Shown here one piece after another: positions 22,370 through 25,452 of a stretch of DNA of 25,452 nucleotides (positions are counted from its first letter, which is position 1; each line of letters starts with the position of its first letter). Made by a program: the position numbers and the translations under genes. The notes below the pieces were generated by a model. The model ran no database searches and had not been told where the DNA came from. It was given only the letters and a program-made list of their open reading frames with translations. Location of the stretch: positions 9,709 through 35,160 of the forward strand of contig DHSP01000028.1 of assembly GCA_002408485.1 (NCBI GenBank). Reading direction: 5' to 3'. This DNA is from Proteiniphilum sp. UBA5283 (GTDB lineage Bacteria; Bacteroidota; Bacteroidia; Bacteroidales; Dysgonomonadaceae).

Positions 22370-22983
22370 TTCTTGAATAATTTGTTGTTTTTTCTTACTT
22401 TGATAACCGGCTTTACAATTTTTTTCGCGAAGGGACTTGCTTGTTGCACAGGCTGTGCTTTCGGATCATATAAAAGTCCGGTGCAAAGACACATCTTGTA
22501 ATTATTGCGCTGCAGAATATCGTAATTTCTGCAACCCTGACAGCCTTTCCAAAACTCATCGTCGTTGGTTAGTTCCGAGAAGGTAACCGGTTTAAATCCC
22601 AGCTCCGTATTCATCTTCATTACAGCCAGTCCCGTAGTGATGCTGAATATTTTGGCATTGGGGTATAGTTTGCGCGATAGATCAAAGATCTTCCGTTTGA
22701 TCTTCTTTGCCAGTCCCTGATTCCGGTAGTCGGGGTGCACCACCAACCCGGAATTGGCTACAAACCGCTGGTGACTGAACGTCTCTATGTACGCAAAGCC
22801 CACCAGCTTATCGCCATCGAGGGCGATCACTGCTTTTCCTGCTTCTATCTTCTCTGCTACGTATTCGGCACTGCGTTTAGCGATGCCCGTACCGCGTGCC
22901 TGTGCCGATTCGTAAATCAAATCACAGATCTCTTGTGCATAAGTGACGTAGCTGCTGTTGGCTATATGAATATCTACATTCAT
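22366..22983 (-). CDS. GNAT acyltransferase, probable first enzyme of the N-acylglutamate arginine route
   Basis: A 205-residue GCN5-type acyltransferase. The acyl-CoA pyrophosphate loop is R87-N-Q-G-L-A in VVHPDYRNQGLAKKI; ITTGLAVMKMNTELGFKPV is the motif B region. The C-terminal part has four Cys as CxxC (148, 151) and CxC (165, 167), a possible zinc site. As the first gene of an operon that otherwise lacks argA and argJ, it is the natural candidate for glutamate N-acylation, with succinyl-CoA rather than acetyl-CoA if the pathway is the succinyl one. Met at 22983 (MNVDIHIANSSYV) is chosen; the open frame extends 31 more codons upstream but that stretch is not protein-like. Confidence 0.85.
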   Translation of the reverse strand: MNVDIHIANSSYVTYAQEICDLIYESAQARGTGIAKRSAEYVAEKIEAGKAVIALDGDKLVGFAYIETFSHQRFVANSGLVVHPDYRNQGLAKKIKRKIFDLSRKLYPNAKIFSITTGLAVMKMNTELGFKPVTFSELTNDDEFWKGCQGCRNYDILQRNNYKMCLCTGLLYDPKAQPVQQASPFAKKIVKPVIKVRKNNKLFKK

Positions 22984-23016
22984 CCTAAAACAAAATAAAA
23001 AATTAGCGGGTTGTTG

Positions 23017-23034
23017 AAAAACGCCTCTTGGCGC
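23017..23034 (-). promoter_or_regulatory. Leader hairpin with T tract before the arg operon (possible attenuator)
   Basis: On the minus strand GCGCC-AAGA-GGCGT is followed by a run of five T, giving a 4-bp G-C stem plus one G-T pair, about 35 nt upstream of the first start codon. It resembles a small intrinsic terminator but the stem is short. Confidence 0.3.
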
Positions 23035-23152
23035 ATAATGAAAAAAGGAAAAGTACAGACGTGAGACTGCCTGCAAAGATTAAAAGCATCGTCGGACCAG
23101 GTCTGTTGCTTTGCGGAAGTGTGTATGTGAAAATAATGTTTTCATCAGACTG

Positions 23153-23160
23153 CAAAAATA
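23153..23160 (-). promoter_or_regulatory. -7 promoter box for the arginine operon
   Basis: Minus strand TATTTTTG, an exact TAnnTTTG match, about 170 nt upstream of the GNAT start. The predicted leader is about 160 nt and would include the hairpin at 23017-23034. There is no TTTG at the standard -33 distance. Confidence 0.45.
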
Positions 23161-23211
23161 CACATTATATTTTTAAAAATGGATGATATACAAAAAAAAC
23201 TTGCTATAGCG

Positions 23212-23238
23212 ATAAAAAACATTCAAAGTGTTTTTTAT
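23212..23238. repeat. AT-rich 10-bp inverted repeat
   Basis: ATAAAAAACA (23212-23221), 7-nt spacer TTCAAAG, TGTTTTTTAT (23229-23238). The arms are perfect. It lies upstream of both divergent genes, so an operator is more likely than a terminator, but low-complexity A/T runs inflate the match. Confidence 0.4.
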
Positions 23239-23400
23239 TATCAGAAAAAAAGTGAAAATGTATAAAAAATTTTGTCTTTTTGCTACTTTTTTCTTTTATT
23301 TGTTATCCAAACTGCAAAAATATTCATTCTCCTTTTCGCTTTTATTAGCAGCGAATCCCCCTTTACCCCGTGCAGTTCACTTAAAAATAAGTTATATATT

Positions 23401-24738
23401 ATGCAAATGGAAACTATAAAATACAGAAACTTTATTCTTCGTAATTACAATGATTTGCCCCAACTGAACGCATTGACCGCAGAGGAGCGGGAAGCAATCG
23501 GCGTTGTAGGTCAGGTGTTGCCGTTTAAGTCGAACAACTATGTGGTTGAGGAGCTGATCAATTGGCAAAACGTGCCGGACGATCCAATTTATACCCTTAC
23601 CTTTCCCCGGAAAGAGATGCTTTCCAAAACCCATTACAGCCAGGTGAAGAAGCTGATGGATGAGAATGACGAAGAGGGATTGAAAAAGAAGATCTATGAA
23701 ATCAGGATGAAGCTAAACCCCAACCCTGCAGGCCAGGAGCATAACGTGCCTGCTATAGATGGGATAAAATTGCACGGTATGCAACACAAATACCGGGAGA
23801 CGGTGTTGTTTTTCCCAAGCCAGGGGCAAACGTGCCACGCCTATTGTACTTTCTGCTTCCGATGGCCCCAGTTTTCCGGTATGAATGAACTGAAGTTTGC
23901 AATGAAAGAAGCCGATTTGCTTCATCGCTATTTGCGCAAACATACCCGGGTCTCGGATGTCCTTTTTACGGGAGGCGATCCGCTCACGGCTAAGGCCAGC
24001 ATCATGTCGGCATACATCGAGCCGCTTCTTACAAAAGAGTTTGCCCATATCCGCAACATTCGCATCGGGTCCAAAACGTTATCCTATTGGCCTTATCGTT
24101 TTTTGACAGACAAAGATGCCGACGATATGCTGCGTCTTTTTGAAAAGGTGAAGAAGGCCGGCAAGCATCTTGCTTTTCAGGCGCATTTCAACCATCCGGT
24201 AGAACTATCTACCGACGCGGTAAAACAGGCAATTCAAAGGATTCAGAATACCGGGGCACAGATTAGGACCCAATCCCCCTTGCTCAGGCATATCAATGAC
24301 GATCCCGCTGTATGGGCCGACATGTGGAAAGAACAGGTCAGGCTCGGGCTAATCCCTTATTACATGTTCGTGGCCCGTGATACCGGCTCGAAAGCTTTTT
24401 TCGATGTCCCCCTGGAGAAAGCGTGGAATATTTTCCGGAAAGCTTACCGCAGCGTGAGCGGTGTGTGTCGCACGGTCCGCGGTCCCAGTATGAGTGCGAA
24501 CCCGGGAAAGATTCAGATCCTGGGCATCACGGAGGTGCAGGGTGAAAAAGTTTTTGTTCTGCGTTTTCTTCAGTGTAGAAATCCCGACCTTGTGGATATC
24601 CCGTTCTTTGCGAAATACGACAAAAAAGCAACCTGGTTTGATGATTTGCTTCCTGCTTTCGGCGAAAAAGAGTTTTTCTTTCAAAAGGATAACCTGTTGG
24701 GGCGGAAGGAGAGAGATGTCGATTTTTTATGGGAATAA
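23401..24738 (+). CDS. KamA-family radical SAM protein (lysine 2,3-aminomutase-like)
   Basis: A 445-residue radical SAM/PLP-type protein. C145, C149 and C152 (CHAYCTFC) bind the [4Fe-4S] cluster; GGDPL (191-195) is the SAM-binding GGD-type motif; HFNHP (262-266) is a KamA hallmark. R154, two residues after the last Cys, matches the substrate-carboxylate Arg of lysine 2,3-aminomutase. K370 in NPGK fits the PLP lysine, though the family PGGGGK loop is altered (GPSMSANPGK). The two Asp that bind the lysine side-chain amine appear to be R326 and R360, so lysine is an unlikely substrate. ATG 23401 is chosen; the frame is open further upstream without support. It diverges from the arg operon and precedes parA. 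Confidence 0.88.
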   Translation: MQMETIKYRNFILRNYNDLPQLNALTAEEREAIGVVGQVLPFKSNNYVVEELINWQNVPDDPIYTLTFPRKEMLSKTHYSQVKKLMDENDEEGLKKKIYEIRMKLNPNPAGQEHNVPAIDGIKLHGMQHKYRETVLFFPSQGQTCHAYCTFCFRWPQFSGMNELKFAMKEADLLHRYLRKHTRVSDVLFTGGDPLTAKASIMSAYIEPLLTKEFAHIRNIRIGSKTLSYWPYRFLTDKDADDMLRLFEKVKKAGKHLAFQAHFNHPVELSTDAVKQAIQRIQNTGAQIRTQSPLLRHINDDPAVWADMWKEQVRLGLIPYYMFVARDTGSKAFFDVPLEKAWNIFRKAYRSVSGVCRTVRGPSMSANPGKIQILGITEVQGEKVFVLRFLQCRNPDLVDIPFFAKYDKKATWFDDLLPAFGEKEFFFQKDNLLGRKERDVDFLWE

Positions 24739-24773
24739 GAGTCTGATGCTTTTGTTCTTTTGATTTATCAACA

Positions 24774-24789
24774 AAAACGGCAACGTTTT
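24774..24789 (+). terminator. Weak hairpin after the KamA-type gene
   Basis: AAAACG-GCAA-CGTTTT is a perfect 6-bp stem with a GNRA-type GCAA tetraloop, 35 nt after the stop codon. The T tract is part of the stem, so termination strength is doubtful. Confidence 0.35.
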
Positions 24790-24806
24790 AAATAATTAAC
24801 ACAGAA

Positions 24807-24838
24807 TTAGCCGATTTATTGTTTATTTTGTCGGCTAA
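24807..24838. repeat. 8-bp inverted repeat upstream of parA
   Basis: TTAGCCGA (24807-24814) and TCGGCTAA (24831-24838) are perfect arms around a 16-nt AT-rich spacer. There is no T tract after the right arm. It lies about 50 nt upstream of the parA start and may be an operator. Confidence 0.5.
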
Positions 24839-24889
24839 AGTAGCACGTTTCGAATAAGTAAAAACGATGTTACCTGAAAAATACAATAT

Positions 24890-25452
24890 ATGGGTAGAAT
24901 CATTTCGTTGGCAAATCAGAAGGGAGGGGTGGGTAAAACCACCACTACGATCAATCTTGCGGCATCGTTGGCCGCTTTGGAGAAAAAGGTGCTTGTGGTG
25001 GATGCCGACCCGCAGGCAAACGCTTCATCCGGATTGGGTATCGACATTAAAAAAACCATCAATACAATTTATGAGGGCCTGATTGGGAAATGCACCCCGC
25101 AGGAGGCAGTGCACAAGACGCCTTTTGAAAATATCGACATCATCTCGTCTCACATCAACCTCGTAGGAGCCGAGCTGGAGATGGTGCAGATGGAAAACCG
25201 GGAAAAAAGGCTTCGGGATCTGCTGCATCCGTTAAAGGATACTTATGACTATATCCTCATCGATTGTTCCCCTTCACTGGGGATTATCACGGTAAATGCT
25301 CTCACGGCCGCCGACTCGGTACTTATTCCCGTACAATGTGAATATTTTGCCCTCGAAGGGTTGAGCAAGCTGTTAAATACGATCAAGATTATCAAGTCCA
25401 AGCTCAACACCCGGTTGGAGATAGAGGGCTTTGTGCTTACCATGTATGATTC
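24890..25452 (+). CDS. parA: ParA/Soj family partition ATPase (3' end outside window)
   Basis: From ATG 24890 the frame is open for 187 codons and leaves the window. It starts MGRIISLANQKGGVGKTTTT, with the deviant Walker A KGGVGKTT (11-18, signature K11 and K16), then VLVVDADPQANAS with D40 (Walker A'), and a Walker B stretch YILIDCSPSLG at about 120-130. PVQCEYFALEGLSKL is a typical Soj segment. It is a chromosome-type ParA without an N-terminal DNA-binding domain, working with ParB on parS sites to move replication origins; parB would be expected just downstream. A 71-residue frame beginning at 24867 is a shadow of this gene. Confidence 0.95.
   Translation, partial: MGRIISLANQKGGVGKTTTTINLAASLAALEKKVLVVDADPQANASSGLGIDIKKTINTIYEGLIGKCTPQEAVHKTPFENIDIISSHINLVGAELEMVQMENREKRLRDLLHPLKDTYDYILIDCSPSLGIITVNALTAADSVLIPVQCEYFALEGLSKLLNTIKIIKSKLNTRLEIEGFVLTMYD

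Larger units (their letters stand above)
22984..23400. other. Divergent regulatory region between the arg operon and the KamA-type gene
   Basis: A 417-nt AT-rich gap. On the minus strand it holds a perfect -7 box (23153-23160), a weaker one (AATCTTTG, 23074-23081), and a short hairpin with a T tract in the leader (23017-23034). A 10-bp perfect inverted repeat lies at 23212-23238. No convincing gene: the frame starting at 23272 that leads into the radical SAM gene translates AT-rich sequence into low-complexity hydrophobic residues. No clear -7 box was found for the plus-strand gene. Confidence 0.5.

Noticed and set aside
22984..23076. N-terminal extension of the GNAT gene (31 residues, MQAVSRLYFSFFHYAPRG...)
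   Set aside because: It translates the leader region, including the hairpin and T tract, and the family start is at 22983.
23212..23238. AT-rich inverted repeat read as an intrinsic terminator
   Set aside because: It lies upstream of both flanking genes, has no G-C in the stem core, and ends no visible transcript; kept only as a possible operator.
23272..23400. N-terminal extension of the KamA-type protein, resembling a hydrophobic segment
   Set aside because: It is a translation of AT-rich non-coding sequence; a membrane anchor is not expected for a radical SAM aminomutase, and ATG 23401 fits the family length.
24867..25082. Plus-strand frame of 71 residues beginning MLPEKYNIW
   Set aside because: It is in another frame of parA and shows Trp/Arg-rich shadow composition; the true gene starts at 24890.

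Overview
The window looks like a chromosomal segment of a Bacteroidales bacterium, most like the Dysgonomonadaceae/Proteiniphilum group; the genus is an inference. The evidence is Bacteroidetes-type promoters (TTTG, 19 nt, TAnnTTTG, perfect upstream of rpsF), few Shine-Dalgarno sequences, a Bacteroidetes-style arginine operon with a succinylornithine-type transcarbamylase, and close protein similarity to Bacteroides-type LptB, bS18 and AckA. Coding density is high. I see no tRNA, rRNA, CRISPR array or intact mobile element.

Layout. 1-111: start of a secreted or outer-membrane protein, minus strand, cut by the edge. 355-795: PEGA-domain lipoprotein. 902-3246 (minus): aminopeptidase P coupled to a gamma-carbonic-anhydrase-like protein. 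3411-5631 (plus): folB, lptB, ruvX, def. 5632-7983 (minus): zwf and pgl, the first two steps of the oxidative pentose phosphate pathway. 8176-9342 (plus): rpsF-rpsR-rplI, where rpsR and rplI carry full Shine-Dalgarno sequences. 9619-12842 (minus): pta, a 3-hydroxyacyl-CoA-dehydrogenase-like gene, ackA. 12968-13753 (minus): Crp/Fnr-type regulator with a His-rich N-terminus, divergent from a secreted DUF6448 protein (14010-14621, plus). 14670-22983 (minus): eight-gene arginine operon in the order GNAT, argG, argC, argD, argF', argB, argE-like, argH. 23401-24738 (plus): KamA-type radical SAM protein. 24890 to the end (plus): parA/soj, truncated.

How the genes work together. The arginine operon takes glutamate through an N-acylated (probably N-succinyl) ornithine route to arginine. 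pta and ackA make ATP and acetate from acetyl-CoA, and the regulator just upstream on the same strand is a plausible redox or metal sensor for them or for the divergent DUF6448 gene. zwf and pgl supply NADPH.

The best leads are: (1) the dehydrogenase-like protein inside the pta-ackA operon, which has lost the catalytic His and Asn at exactly the family spacing; (2) the KamA-type enzyme whose two lysine-side-chain-binding Asp positions appear to be Arg; (3) perfect Shine-Dalgarno sequences on rpsR and rplI in a phylum whose ribosomes hide the anti-SD using bS6, bS18 and bS21; (4) the divergent pair of a His-rich Crp/Fnr regulator and a secreted protein predicted to begin His-Cys-Asp, with a candidate operator between them.
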